A stretch of DNA of 64,000 bases from Schlesneria paludicola DSM 18645 (GCF_000255655.1 NZ_JH636435.1:1165683-1229682); one strand, 5' to 3'; counted from the stretch's first letter, positions 26,823 to 37,352 are shown. Notes: generated by a model from the letters alone, not told the origin. Program-made: numbers and translations.

Positions 26823-27878
26823 TCAATGAATGTGATTCAGTCCGGGAATCACCACGTTCCGAGCAGTCGCCACCGCACAGATTTTGCTCCAGGTGGTCGA
26901 GTCGATATTTAATCCTGAAGCATCACGGCGGGCCTGTTCGCGCATTTCGGGTTCGCCGGGCAGCAGAATTTCGTCGACACCGCTGACCAGCCGACTCGAT
27001 TTGACGAAGCGGCCGAGGGCCTCAATCTCATTATTATAGAAATCAGTTCCACAAAACGCCGCGGGATCAAGCAGGAACACCATAAAACCGTTGGCAACAC
27101 GCGAAACGTCCGGTTTGCTGCACCCGGCACCGGTCATGGCCCCGGCAAACACTTCGCAAAACAACGAAAGTGCGAAACCCTTGTGTCCTGACATCGGCAG
27201 TAGCGCGCCCGGCGGTGTGGCGTAGTACTCTTCAGGACTCGTCGACGGCTCACCTCGGCCGTTGACGAATAGCCCTGGCGCAAGCTGCTCGCCTTTGTTT
27301 CGGGCCACTTTAATCTTGCCCTCGGCGACAGTGGAGGTCGAAATATCCATGACTATCGCCGCGCCATCGGATAAGGGCGCCCCGCCTGCCATCGGATTCG
27401 CGGACAAACGTCGCTCACATCCTCCATGAGGCGCGACGAGAACGCCACCGCCATGTGTGTTTGTCATCGCAAACGCAACAAGGCCCGCTTCGGCAGCCAT
27501 TTCCATGAATTCGCCAACACGCCCCAAATGTCCCGATGCGCGCAACGAGAGGATGCAAGCCCCTTCCCCTTTTGCTTTCTCAATCCCTCGCGTCAAAGCC
27601 TGTCTTCCGATGACTTGGCCAAATCCAAAATGTCCGTCGAGAATCAGGATGCAGGGCTGTTCACGCACCACTTCCAGCTCACCGATTGGATTGATCCAGC
27701 CACGCTTGACCCAGTCGACGTATTCGATGATTCGAATGACACCGTGTGAGTCATGCCCCTTCAAATTCGCGAGGACCAGCGACTGCGCCACCTGCCGCGC
27801 AACACTCACGGGAATCTCGCTCTGCTCAAAAATTGCCGTCGCGAAATCAACGAGTACCGACGGATCGATGACCGGCAT
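26823..27878 (-). CDS. LDH2-family malate/L-lactate-type dehydrogenase
   Basis: A 351-residue NAD(P)-dependent oxidoreductase of the LDH2/MDH-2 (YlbC, ureidoglycolate dehydrogenase) family. The signature 'NLKGHDSHGVIRI' carries the catalytic His, and 'ANPMAGGAP' and 'LLPMSGHKGFALSLFCEVFAGAMTGAG' are further landmarks. It should reduce or oxidise a 2-hydroxy/2-oxo acid. The exact substrate is not visible. There is no signal peptide. It starts at the ATG at 27878 and is convergent with the MFS gene, and it ends 13 bases from their shared terminator. The next gene upstream is 146 bases away and unrelated. Confidence 0.88.
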   Translation of the reverse strand: MPVIDPSVLVDFATAIFEQSEIPVSVARQVAQSLVLANLKGHDSHGVIRIIEYVDWVKRGWINPIGELEVVREQPCILILDGHFGFGQVIGRQALTRGIEKAKGEGACILSLRASGHLGRVGEFMEMAAEAGLVAFAMTNTHGGGVLVAPHGGCERRLSANPMAGGAPLSDGAAIVMDISTSTVAEGKIKVARNKGEQLAPGLFVNGRGEPSTSPEEYYATPPGALLPMSGHKGFALSLFCEVFAGAMTGAGCSKPDVSRVANGFMVFLLDPAAFCGTDFYNNEIEALGRFVKSSRLVSGVDEILLPGEPEMREQARRDASGLNIDSTTWSKICAVATARNVVIPGLNHIH

Positions 27879-28024
27879 GAACGATTCCTTAACATCGTGT
27901 ACCTGGATGTGGACACAGAATCAGAATGCTTGCCCAATCGCTCCATCGCACCTTTGGAATCCAACGTTCAACTCAGAATGCGTCAGCGAAAAGGCGAGAA
28001 GGCGCAACAGTCGGCATTCATCCG

Positions 28025-29521
28025 CTACAGAACCGCCAATGCTTCGCGCGTTCGCTGCAGTAGCGGTGAATCGTTCTCGCCCGCGGATCGCAAGTAGTAC
28101 ACACTGGCAGCTAAAAGCTGCGGGCGTACTGCCGGACTGGCATTCTGAATGTCTTCGAACGCCGATGCCGCAAATTTGAAATCGTGAGCGTCGGTCCCCT
28201 TAGTGAAAATCAGATGCCGCGCCGCGTCGAAGAAAGGCCCGATCGCGCCACCCGCACGGGCATAGGCCAACGTCTGCGCTGCGGCTCGATTTCGGTCCTG
28301 CTGCAGTTCCACGAATACCGTCTCAAGCTGTGCCGGCGGTTGATCGGAGGGCTGAAACTCGTCGATATTGGGTTTGTCGGGAAATCCCCCCCTTGCGCGA
28401 GTGCCCTCTCGAAACAACACAATCCATGATGCCGCCTGCAGCAACGACAACAAGCGGGTTGAGTCCGACCCACTCTCGCGGAAGATATAGAACAACGCAT
28501 TCGTCGCGGTGGTAGCATGCAAGGGAACGATCGCTTGCTGTCGCATTAGCAGTTCGCTTGCCGCCAGCAACAGAGCATCCCACAATGACGCCGCCGACGC
28601 TCCCTGATTGAGATGACTGACCACCGCAAGCGCCGCGTCCTTCGGTGTCGCTTGCCGCAATGCCTGCACCAGTGATGTTGTTACCATCGGATCGATTCTT
28701 CCCGCCATCCAGTCGGGGCGAATTTGCTTAACCAACTCGAGGTTCACGTCATACGGAATCGCAGAGTCGCCTGGTCCGCCGTTGAGCAATCCGAAGACAA
28801 GAGACCGCATCACCGGTTCTGCATGCTCCCAGCCAATCAGCTCGAGCGTTCGCCAGGCCTGAGCCGCAAAAATCGCCTTATGGCCGATGTTCTGCCAGTC
28901 GCGAATGGCATACGGCCAGATGACTTCCATCACTTCCGTCGCACTTCCGGAACGGCACAATCCCGCAACGGCGACATCTGCGGCATCCGAATCCCAGCGA
29001 TTCATGGCATCGATAAAGCGCTCGCGCGACTTGGATGGGGTTGGCACGGCCGCTTCATTGACCGGCGCCAAAACCCAATCCCCCTCTTTGACATCCTGCG
29101 CCTGCGCCGATTTGAAGTTGTCGAGCGCCCAGAAGAAGGGCAGAAGTCTATCCGGTTGTGCGGCGTCGAGAGACAATTGATGGGCCGAATTGATCACCAT
29201 CACAGCGTGGAATTTGAATCCGACAGGTCTCGGTTTGATATTACGGATCCCTGCCAGAAACAATCCGCCAACCAACTGGCGATAACCCATTCCCGCTTTC
29301 AGACGCTCAACCGCCTTTTGCAAGATCTGTTCACGAGGCGTTTGCTCAATCCAGCTTGCGACGTCTTCCATTTCAGGCCGGAATCGCACAACGCTGGGCG
29401 TAACCTGCAGATCTTCAGCGCGCGCCATCGAAAGCGACAGCAGACTTTGCAAGGCAGCGCCCCCAGTAACGAGCGTGCCCCCCAATTCCCTCAAAAAATC
29501 CCGACGATCAACGAGCGACAT
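28025..29521 (-). CDS. Tat-exported protein of unknown function
   Basis: A 498-residue protein I do not recognise. The N-terminus has a twin-arginine motif (DRRDFLREL) and a hydrophobic stretch ending in 'SMARAED', so it is probably exported folded by Tat, often a sign of a bound cofactor. The rest is mainly alpha-helical, with repeated Ala/Leu-rich helices and a 'GFKFHAVMVINSAHQLSLDAAQPDRLLPFFWALDNFK' segment that holds two His. No cysteine cluster or known active site is visible. Related planctomycete proteins are annotated only as hypothetical, as far as I recall. The ATG at 29521 has AGAGGATCG upstream and is preferred to 29554. Confidence 0.65.
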   Translation of the reverse strand: MSLVDRRDFLRELGGTLVTGGAALQSLLSLSMARAEDLQVTPSVVRFRPEMEDVASWIEQTPREQILQKAVERLKAGMGYRQLVGGLFLAGIRNIKPRPVGFKFHAVMVINSAHQLSLDAAQPDRLLPFFWALDNFKSAQAQDVKEGDWVLAPVNEAAVPTPSKSRERFIDAMNRWDSDAADVAVAGLCRSGSATEVMEVIWPYAIRDWQNIGHKAIFAAQAWRTLELIGWEHAEPVMRSLVFGLLNGGPGDSAIPYDVNLELVKQIRPDWMAGRIDPMVTTSLVQALRQATPKDAALAVVSHLNQGASAASLWDALLLAASELLMRQQAIVPLHATTATNALFYIFRESGSDSTRLLSLLQAASWIVLFREGTRARGGFPDKPNIDEFQPSDQPPAQLETVFVELQQDRNRAAAQTLAYARAGGAIGPFFDAARHLIFTKGTDAHDFKFAASAFEDIQNASPAVRPQLLAASVYYLRSAGENDSPLLQRTREALAVL

Positions 29522-30597
29522 GATCGATCCTCTACCGTGAATGGAATGGGTCATCTTTTGCGGCCCCCTGGATCATATCGAATTACCGGAACACTGACAC
29601 GCCTTTCTCGAACCGCGCCTGCACCCGTGGTTCTAAACCACAAGCAAACCGAAGTTTCTTTAATACTTGCCCGCAACAAGACTTACCGTCTTACTGCATC
29701 ACCTGATACGCACCACTTCATTGTGAAAACGAATGCAGCAAACATTAACAAGTCGTAATAAAAAAGCTCTCCGCCTTTTAATTGCTCATTTTTGCTTGTG
29801 TTTTTTTGACTTTATCGTAGCATGTCCGCGTTCAAAGATATTCCGTTAGTCGTCAACTGAATTTCTTTTGCGTTTTTTACATTCATGTAAATCATATTAA
29901 CACATTCATCGTTCAATATATCTCAAAGTTCTATTGATCCAGTTCAGATGTATTGTCACTGCGCCGAATCCGTGGCAGCGTCCCTACGAGCGCCATTGCG
30001 TTTCTGCATCGTTCGCGGGCTAATTGACCTTGAATCGCCTGTTTTATCAGCCATTTAGGTCCTCATCGGCGACAGCCATCAAGAGTCCGCGGCCAGATAC
30101 GATGGCTGACGGCACTGTCGTCCGCACTGTAATTGATATTGCATTAATTTGCCAATTTTTATCGTACGTAACAACCTCATCATGAATCATAACGTTGTCA
30201 CAGTAATAATTGACAATACAGTCAACAATCAGGTAAGCCGTGCAGAGTGTGAAAAACAGTACACAAAAAAACACCTAAACTGAACCAATGACCACACGGC
30301 GATGGCAGCGTCGCATGGCGTTTCACTCGCTGCACCCCCAGAGACACAAATGAGGTTACCCACTCGATTCCGAGCAAGGGTTCGATCTCTGTTTAACTAT
30401 TGACTCAGGTGTGTAGAGAGCAACTCTTCAGCCCGGCGCGTTCCTCGATCCCGATGCGGTCAAGGTTGCGAGAGCCGGAAAGCCACCCACCTGACAGTCG
30501 TTGCAATTCACAAGTGGCGCAATCCGTCGCGCGCCGGCGGCATGCGTCAAGTGTTTGTTGGCGGAGGTTGCGTGTTGTCCTTATTGAGGAGTTCGAG
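29522..30597. other. AT-rich gap before the surface protein gene
   Basis: About 1.08 kb without a convincing gene. From about 29640 to 30290 it is clearly richer in A and T than the rest of the window. One leftward frame (30047-30274) is open but looks like chance translation of AT-rich DNA. The region may hold the promoter of the large surface-protein gene, or be a remnant of transferred DNA. Confidence 0.5.
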
Positions 30598-33105
30598 GTG
30601 CCCAATCAGTTTAAGTCTTGGTTGCGATCGTTTTCCGCGCCAGTCCGAAGAAAGCGCCGGCTACCGGCGCGTCCGGCGATGGCGGCAAAAGTGGAAATGC
30701 TCGAGTCGCGCCAGTTGCTGTCCGCTGACCCTATTCCGCTCGCTGTCGTGATCAACTCTCCCACGAGTACTGCAGCCGGTGTCTCAACCATCACCCCATC
30801 TCAAGTGGCCTCTGTCTATGGATTCACACAATCGGGTGCCAACCAGACGATTGCGATTGTTGAAGCCTACAGACAGCCGAATTTGCTCACCGACGTGGCC
30901 GCATTCAGCACCGCGTTTGGTTTGCAGCAATTTAATGTGTCGGGCGGTCCGTCCTTACAGGTTCTCAATCAAGCCGGAGGGACCACCGTAACGGCCGGAA
31001 TCGACGCGACGGGAGCATGGGGACGCCAAACGTCTATGGATGTGCAATGGGCCCATGCGATGGCGCCCAATGCAAACATCATCGTCGTTCAGGCAAACTC
31101 AAATTTGGACGCCGATATCTGGGCGGCCGTGAATACGGCTCGAGGTTTGGCTGGTGTGTCAGTGGTCTCAATGAGTTTTGGAGCAACGGACAGTTCAGCT
31201 CTCCAGGCCGCCCACGACTCGACGTTGAAAACACCTTCGGGCCACTCGGGGGTCACGTTCGTGGCGGCTACCGGCAATGCCGGTACAGCTCTATATCCAG
31301 CAATGTCATCGAATGTCGTCGCGGTCGGTGGCACGAGCTGGGGTTTGAATTCCAGCAATGCCTACACCTCGGAAGCGACTTGGGACGACGCCTTTGGAGC
31401 CACCGGCAGCGGGGTAAGTGCCACTGAGGCGCGACCAGGATACCAGGAAAACATCACCCCACTGCCAGCGTTTCGAAGCGCCCCTGACATCGCGATGATG
31501 TCGACGATCAAAACATCGACGGGTGTTGTGAAAGGGGTTCCCGTCTATGATTCGTACGACAATGGAGCCTCGACTCCGTGGGTTGGGCTGGGCGGTACCG
31601 GACTCTCTGCATCGCTGTTCTCAGCTTTCATTGCCGGAGCAAATCAGGTGCGCGCGACTTATCTCGCTCCACTGGATGGTCCGTCACAGCTGTTACCAAA
31701 ACTCTATTTCTCGGCGAGTTCGAATTACAATGACATTACCACCGGGTCAACTCACGTCGGAGGGACAGTGACTTCCGCTGGCGCCGGCTATGACAGGGCG
31801 ACCGGATTCGGAACACCCACGAGCAATTTGACGACGACACTAGGGAACTACTCCCCCCCACTGTTGTACCAGAATAGCACCGTGCAATTCCCACTAGGGT
31901 CCCCAACGCCTGTGACAGTGAATCCAAAGCTAACGTTGGCCGACTTCTCCTCATCGGTCGTGACAGACGCCACGTTGGTCCAAAGCGCGACGTTTTCGAT
32001 CACGAACTACGTCGCGGGTGATACGCTCGCCTTTACGAATGTTCCTGCAACGATGGGGAACATTACCGGAAGCGTAAGTGCAGGGATTTTGACCCTGACA
32101 TCGGCAGGTCATGCGGCGACGCTCTCCAATTGGAATGCGGCATTGAAGGCCGTCACCTACATTTGTACGAATACGACCAGCAGCGTGCCAACCACGCCTC
32201 GGACCTTGGCAGTCGCTGTCTACAACGGAACGTCATACAGCAATACTGTTTCAAGCTCCATCAACTTGTATGGGATTGTGGAGCCTGGAGCTGGCACGAC
32301 CTACACCGCGCTCGGTAGTGCCGTTCCGATTTCAACAGATCTCGTCGTCGTGGATACCGCGTATAATCTCACGTCGGCGACGGTTTCCTTTTATGCAGGG
32401 ACCCTCTACGGTCATAATTACACCTACACGAACGGAAACGATTTTCTGACGTATACCAACACGACTGGTGCGACCGGAATTTCAGGGACATTTAATAACG
32501 TAACCGGTGTGTTGACGCTTGTCCCTTCAGGGCCCGGAGTGACTTCGCTGCCACCATCCTATTTTCAAGCAGCCCTCCGCACTGTCGGGTATATGGACAC
32601 TACGGTCGGAAGCAGTGTCTACCGGGCCGTGAGCTATCATTTCTATGACACAGCCGTGAATAGCAGCACGAACACGATGCAGTTTGTGACCATAACGGGC
32701 GGTGGCCCACCAGTGATCAGCCTGGGAAGCACGAGTGCGATTTCGTACACTCGTGGCGCTGCCCCGGTCGTGGTCAACTCAACCGTCTCCGTATCCGATC
32801 CAGGGAGTTTGTATCTCACTTCCGCGAGTCTTCGAATTTTTGCAGGGTTTAACGCAGCCGATGTATTGAGTTTCGTCGATACCTCGTACATCCATGGTTC
32901 TTACGTCGGCGACGTCCTAACGCTGACATGCAATCCAGGGTACACTTCGTTGCCGATTGCACTGTTTGCCAGCGCACTGAACAGTATCACCTTCTCGACC
33001 AGTTCCGGCGTAGGACCTCGGGCATTCACATTTTCCGTGACGGATGCACAAGGCCAAGTTGCCAGCACTAACCTCCTTGGTGCGCCTCAAATCAACGTCG
33101 TCTGA
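30598..33105 (+). CDS. Sedolisin-like (S53) surface protein lacking catalytic residues
   Basis: A 835-residue protein. After a basic N-terminus comes 'VEMLESRQLLSADP', a planctomycete LE(S/P)RxLL-type export motif. Residues about 65-400 follow the sedolisin (peptidase S53) fold: 'TPSQVASVYGF', 'QTIAIVEAY', 'SMDVQWAHAMAPNANIIVVQA', 'SFVAATGNAGTALYPA', 'ATGFGTP'. The catalytic Glu position reads Gln (residue 144, WGRQTSMD, where active relatives have W..E..LD), and the nucleophile Ser of GGTS reads Gly (residue 335, GGTGLSAS). Asp148 remains. Residues about 430-835 hold three cadherin-like or Ig-like repeats. It is probably a binding protein. The GTG at 30598 has GAGGAG seven bases upstream. 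The frame extends to a TTG at 30400 with no good site. Confidence 0.78.
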   Translation: MPNQFKSWLRSFSAPVRRKRRLPARPAMAAKVEMLESRQLLSADPIPLAVVINSPTSTAAGVSTITPSQVASVYGFTQSGANQTIAIVEAYRQPNLLTDVAAFSTAFGLQQFNVSGGPSLQVLNQAGGTTVTAGIDATGAWGRQTSMDVQWAHAMAPNANIIVVQANSNLDADIWAAVNTARGLAGVSVVSMSFGATDSSALQAAHDSTLKTPSGHSGVTFVAATGNAGTALYPAMSSNVVAVGGTSWGLNSSNAYTSEATWDDAFGATGSGVSATEARPGYQENITPLPAFRSAPDIAMMSTIKTSTGVVKGVPVYDSYDNGASTPWVGLGGTGLSASLFSAFIAGANQVRATYLAPLDGPSQLLPKLYFSASSNYNDITTGSTHVGGTVTSAGAGYDRATGFGTPTSNLTTTLGNYSPPLLYQNSTVQFPLGSPTPVTVNPKLTLADFSSSVVTDATLVQSATFSITNYVAGDTLAFTNVPATMGNITGSVSAGILTLTSAGHAATLSNWNAALKAVTYICTNTTSSVPTTPRTLAVAVYNGTSYSNTVSSSINLYGIVEPGAGTTYTALGSAVPISTDLVVVDTAYNLTSATVSFYAGTLYGHNYTYTNGNDFLTYTNTTGATGISGTFNNVTGVLTLVPSGPGVTSLPPSYFQAALRTVGYMDTTVGSSVYRAVSYHFYDTAVNSSTNTMQFVTITGGGPPVISLGSTSAISYTRGAAPVVVNSTVSVSDPGSLYLTSASLRIFAGFNAADVLSFVDTSYIHGSYVGDVLTLTCNPGYTSLPIALFASALNSITFSTSSGVGPRAFTFSVTDAQGQVASTNLLGAPQINVV

Positions 33106-33155
33106 CAACCGCCTCTGCCTGAGCGGTTTTTGACCTATCCCGTGATCATCGTCAC

Positions 33156-33187
33156 GTAACAGCCAGAACGCAGGTTCTGGCTGTTAC
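33156..33187. terminator. Terminator after the sedolisin-like gene
   Basis: GTAACAGCCAGAAC, loop GCAG, GTTCTGGCTGTTAC: fourteen perfect pairs, 50 bases after the stop. It is a very stable hairpin with only a weak T-rich tail. Confidence 0.75.
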
Positions 33188-33936
33188 GGATGATTGATCC
33201 AGTCGCATTTTTCGCGACCGGATACGCTCGCTGATGAACGTTGCAACCACAGTTTTGGCCGTCGTCCCGCCACAACGTGGTGGAGGAAATCAGCGCCATT
33301 TCGATCACTCCCCTGAGGGTCCTAGCTACCTCAATCATCCAAGAAAGCATTTCCCTGGAATTGAAATGCGCAACTCTAAAAAGCCACCGCGAAGGTCGAA
33401 CGGCACGAGGCGGAAGCCCCAAAGCCACGGCGAACCAATTTCTGATTTCGCCTTTGCGACAGCAATCCCGTCGACCTCAAGGCGACGCATCGCATCGACG
33501 GACGTGGACAGCGACTCTTATAGGGGGAGCTTGGGAACCAGGATACATGGGGCGAACGTGATGCTTCCGTTATCTTGAAAATGCATAGGAAACATCTGTC
33601 AACGTGTGCATCGCTGTACCGTGACTGGTCCGGCGATTGTTGCCGAACCTCAAGACGACATGCGCGAGAACTCTTGCATTTCCTGAAATCCATGGGGCTC
33701 CGCCTCAAGTCGCGATAAGTCGGACTCGACAGAACCGCCCTCCCAATTTATATCCTCCGCGGACCTGTCTCGGTCTCTCTCCCAATCCGTTATCGCTCCC
33801 ACAACTTGACCAGTATGAGTGGCCCTGCCTGCGGACACCTCAGCTTGAGGTTCGTCGTGTGCATGCCACGCAGCCTGAATCCGCGCTGTCGACGACACGT
33901 TTGTCGATCGAATAGCGTGGAAAAGGATCATTCCCG
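33188..33936. other. Intergenic region before the beta-helix protein
   Basis: About 750 bases. Several frames are open here on both strands, but none has a ribosome site plus family character, and they overlap one another. I see no RNA gene. The promoter of the next gene should lie near 33800-33920. Confidence 0.45.
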
Positions 33937-36900
33937 ATGGTGATTCGATTTCGCTCGAACTCGTTTCGAACGCTGATTTTTGCCGGCTTGTTCTTGGTTC
34001 CGGTGATGCTGATCTGGATCAGCACCGTTCTCGTACACGCCGCGGAAGACGACGATGACGGCGTTCCGCCCCAACCCGTTGGGCCGGAACGAGTCGCCGA
34101 GGAAGCCGACATCTTCAGAGAACGGGCGCGTGAAACCACCCGACGGGAACGTCAGGAAGCGAAGAAGAAGAAAAAGACTCCGAAAGCCCCGACGGCGTCC
34201 CAAATGTTCTTGTTTTCGTCGACAGCCCCCTCCGATGTCACCGACGGATTCGGACTGATTAGTCGCGGTGGGCATCTTGGCGGAAAGACGTTCGGACGAA
34301 ACGACTCGATCACACCACTCGAAGTCTTGCCCTATGTCTTGCAGGATGAACACTTCTTTTTCGCAGACGTACGAGGGTTTGTGTCAAACCGTTCGCTGGG
34401 GGGCGGAAATCTTGGTGTCGGTTACCGAAATCTGCGTGAAGACTACAACGCCTGGTACGGCGGAAGCTTCTGGTACGACGCCGACGATACCTCTTCGAAG
34501 CTGTTCCATCAGGTTGGTTTGAGCTTCGAAGGTTTGATTCAGAACTTCGAAATGCGCTCGAACGTCTATCTACCAATTACGACATCGCAAACTATCTCGA
34601 ACAGCATCAGCAGTGCCTCGATCGTTGGCAACCAACTGCTGTTTGGCCGCTCGGTCAACGATGCGACGGCACTTCGCGGGGTCGACGGTGAAATCGGGTA
34701 CAGCTTACCAATCCAGGATCGTCATACGCTGCGCGGATTTGTGGGCTTCTACCACTTCGATGGCGGACCATCCGGCGGGGTGAACGGATTCAGAGCGCGT
34801 GCGGAAGCCGTCGTGCACAACGGCGCAACCGCTCAGGTGATGTTCACCAACGACAAGCTCTACGGCAGCAATGTGATGGTCGGCCTCCAGTTGCAGTTTC
34901 CATTCGGAAACAACCACCCGACCAGCGGTTGGAAACGAAATACCCCCTCGCCCTTCCGCTTTGTTGAACGCAACTACAACGTAATCCTGGATCACCAGGT
35001 GAGCAATCTGGGCAATCAGGTCGCCATCGATCCGAAGACTGGCCTACCGTACAACATCCAGCAAGTTTATGTCCCGGCGAATGGCGGAGCCCCGCAGTCA
35101 AACGCCAGCCCGACTCGCGATGGAACCACCACGAACCCCTGGACGTCGATCGCTGACGCTCAAGCCGCGGGCGGCAATGTGATCATCGTTCAAAGCGGCT
35201 CGATCCTAAGCGAATCTGTGACGCTGACGTCTGGTCAGCATCTATTCGGCCAGGGGAACTACATTCAGAATCTCGCGGTGGCTGGTGGTGGATACGTTCA
35301 GGTTCCGTTGCAGGGTGATTCCACACAAACAGGTTCCGTCCAATCACCCATGTTTTCCAACGTGAACGGAAATGCGATCACGTTGGCGCACGACACCGAG
35401 GTTGCCGGTTTCACCTTTTCGGGAACATCGGGCCACGGGATCTACGGCAACAATGTGGGAAATGTCTCGATGCATGACCTGAAATTCATCTCGACCGGCG
35501 GCGATTCGATTCACATGCAGAACAGTTCGGGAACGGTCTCGATGTATAACGTCCAGATCAACGGCGCGTCTGGCAACGGCATCGTCTTCGATGGCGGAAA
35601 TGCGAACATCGACTATGTGGGCACAGGCAATACTGTAACGGCGCAAGGCGATGGACTGGTCCTTTCCAATCTGACTGGTGGGACTGTGAAGCTAAGCAAC
35701 TATACCGCGAAAGCGACTGGCGGCGCCGGCCTGCGGATGGACAATGTTGGCACCGATATCATCGCCTCGAATTTGACTACGATCGACACCCTCGGCCCCG
35801 CGGTCGCCATTACGGGAACGACCGGAAAGTCGGCGGTCGTCAATGGAACAACCACCACCGTTTACAACACCTACAACTTTGTAGGAAACACCGTCATTTC
35901 GAATCCAAAAGGGGCCGGCTTTACCACCAATGGGACCGATGCCGCGATCAACATTGCAAACCTGAACGTGACATCGACTGCGTCTTCGCCAGCCGTGTCC
36001 CTGGTCAATAATTCGGCAAATGCGATCACCATTAACAATATGACGCTCAACACAAACAACGGAAAAGGCCTTTATGCGGTTGGCCTGAACCTGTTGAAAA
36101 TTAACGGTGGTACGATCACCTCGGTGAATGCTCCCGCCGTTGAGATTCAAGGATCGACCATCAACACCACATTCAATTCGATTTCGGCAAACGGCGGACC
36201 ATTCGGGATCAGCCTGACACAAAGCAGCGGTTTGTTCACCGTGCAAGGTGGAGGGAATTACGGTTCAGGCGGATTAATCCAAAACACCACGACCGGTGTC
36301 CTGATCAAATCGTTCGGAACCGCAAATCTGAATTGGATGAACTTTGCAACCAACGGTACGGCGATTCAGTCGACCGCCTCGGCCCAATTGAATCTCACGG
36401 GTCTGCAAATCGCCACTTCGACCGGTTACGCGATCGATTCGCTGGATGACTCGGTGCTCACGCTGTCCAGTTCGGTTCTGTCGGGTAACGGCGCGATCGG
36501 CGGCGGCACCATTCGAGTTCGCGCTGACGCCCAGGGAACATTCATGTCAAAGATCGCGGGCAACACGATCACCGATACCAACGGCACTGCGATCCTGCTT
36601 GCATCCGCCCCCTCAGGTTCAGGGGCATCACTCGCCTCGACAATTCAGTCGAACACCATCACCAGCTATCGTGGTGGCGCAGCAATCATTGGCGTGAACT
36701 GGTCGGGACCTGCCAGCCTGACAATTTCCAACAACGCACTCTACGCTCAAGCGTCTTCCATGACCGGCATTCAAGTCAACCAATCGTCAACTGCCGATTC
36801 GCTGGTCATGAACGCCGCTGGGAACTCGGTCACGTTCGGCTCTGTCGCAAATTCGGGAACAGGGATCTCGATCATTGCGGCGGGCACATCACAACTGCAA

Positions 36901-37269
36901 GTCGCGACGAACAATATCGATTTCAAGGCCACGGGTGGAACAGGACTTCGATTCGCCCTGGGAGGCACAAGCACCGACTACATCGGCGGGAACATCATTA
37001 CAGACGAGGCCGGCGGTGCGACGGGGATGCTGTTTGACACAGTTGCGGCAAACTCCAGAATGCAGATCGATGGCAACACGATCAATCTTCTCGCCTCAGA
37101 CTTGACCACGCACCAAGGAATCATCTTCACCTCGGTCACCCCGACGATCCAATTCATTGGAACGGCCAACAATTTGATTTACAACACGACCTCGCTGCAA
37201 ACCACCTTCTCGATCCCCGTTAATTCGGCGACCGGCGGGTTCTACATCAACGGATCCCTCGTTCAGTGA
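33937..37269 (+). CDS. Surface protein: intimin-type beta-barrel followed by beta-helix
   Basis: A 1110-residue protein. A long signal anchor (to about residue 36, ...VLVHAAEDD) precedes a charged coiled stretch (45-85). Residues about 100-330 resemble the beta-domain of inverse autotransporters (intimin/invasin): 'ADVRGFVSNRSLGGGNLGVGYRNLREDYNAWYGGSFWYDADD', 'LRGFVGFYHFDGG', 'VGLQLQFPFGN'. After residue about 385 comes a right-handed beta-helix made of Asn/Gly/Thr-rich rungs ('NVGNVSMHDLKF', 'ISNNALY'), running to the end. This order, barrel first and passenger last, fits export of the C-terminal part to the surface. Ribosome site AAGGATC. The passenger's target is unknown, and adhesion or polysaccharide binding is a guess. 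Confidence 0.75.
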   Translation: MVIRFRSNSFRTLIFAGLFLVPVMLIWISTVLVHAAEDDDDGVPPQPVGPERVAEEADIFRERARETTRRERQEAKKKKKTPKAPTASQMFLFSSTAPSDVTDGFGLISRGGHLGGKTFGRNDSITPLEVLPYVLQDEHFFFADVRGFVSNRSLGGGNLGVGYRNLREDYNAWYGGSFWYDADDTSSKLFHQVGLSFEGLIQNFEMRSNVYLPITTSQTISNSISSASIVGNQLLFGRSVNDATALRGVDGEIGYSLPIQDRHTLRGFVGFYHFDGGPSGGVNGFRARAEAVVHNGATAQVMFTNDKLYGSNVMVGLQLQFPFGNNHPTSGWKRNTPSPFRFVERNYNVILDHQVSNLGNQVAIDPKTGLPYNIQQVYVPANGGAPQSNASPTRDGTTTNPWTSIADAQAAGGNVIIVQSGSILSESVTLTSGQHLFGQGNYIQNLAVAGGGYVQVPLQGDSTQTGSVQSPMFSNVNGNAITLAHDTEVAGFTFSGTSGHGIYGNNVGNVSMHDLKFISTGGDSIHMQNSSGTVSMYNVQINGASGNGIVFDGGNANIDYVGTGNTVTAQGDGLVLSNLTGGTVKLSNYTAKATGGAGLRMDNVGTDIIASNLTTIDTLGPAVAITGTTGKSAVVNGTTTTVYNTYNFVGNTVISNPKGAGFTTNGTDAAINIANLNVTSTASSPAVSLVNNSANAITINNMTLNTNNGKGLYAVGLNLLKINGGTITSVNAPAVEIQGSTINTTFNSISANGGPFGISLTQSSGLFTVQGGGNYGSGGLIQNTTTGVLIKSFGTANLNWMNFATNGTAIQSTASAQLNLTGLQIATSTGYAIDSLDDSVLTLSSSVLSGNGAIGGGTIRVRADAQGTFMSKIAGNTITDTNGTAILLASAPSGSGASLASTIQSNTITSYRGGAAIIGVNWSGPASLTISNNALYAQASSMTGIQVNQSSTADSLVMNAAGNSVTFGSVANSGTGISIIAAGTSQLQVATNNIDFKATGGTGLRFALGGTSTDYIGGNIITDEAGGATGMLFDTVAANSRMQIDGNTINLLASDLTTHQGIIFTSVTPTIQFIGTANNLIYNTTSLQTTFSIPVNSATGGFYINGSLVQ

Positions 37270-37297
37270 TGGGAACGAGCATCGATCAGAGTCAAAG

Positions 37298-37327
37298 GCA
37301 CCATGACAAACGTGAATATCATGGTGC
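37298..37327. terminator. Convergent-gene hairpin
   Basis: GCACCATGA and TCATGGTGC, nine pairs around a twelve-base loop, between the stop of the beta-helix gene (37269) and the stop of the leftward DUF1501 gene (37353). Confidence 0.55.
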
Positions 37328-37352
37328 GCGATTTCCCGATTTCAACCATCGG

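Noticed and set aside
30047-30274. Leftward 75-residue frame in AT-rich DNA
   Set aside because: It looks like chance translation of low-complexity AT-rich DNA. No ribosome site is seen.
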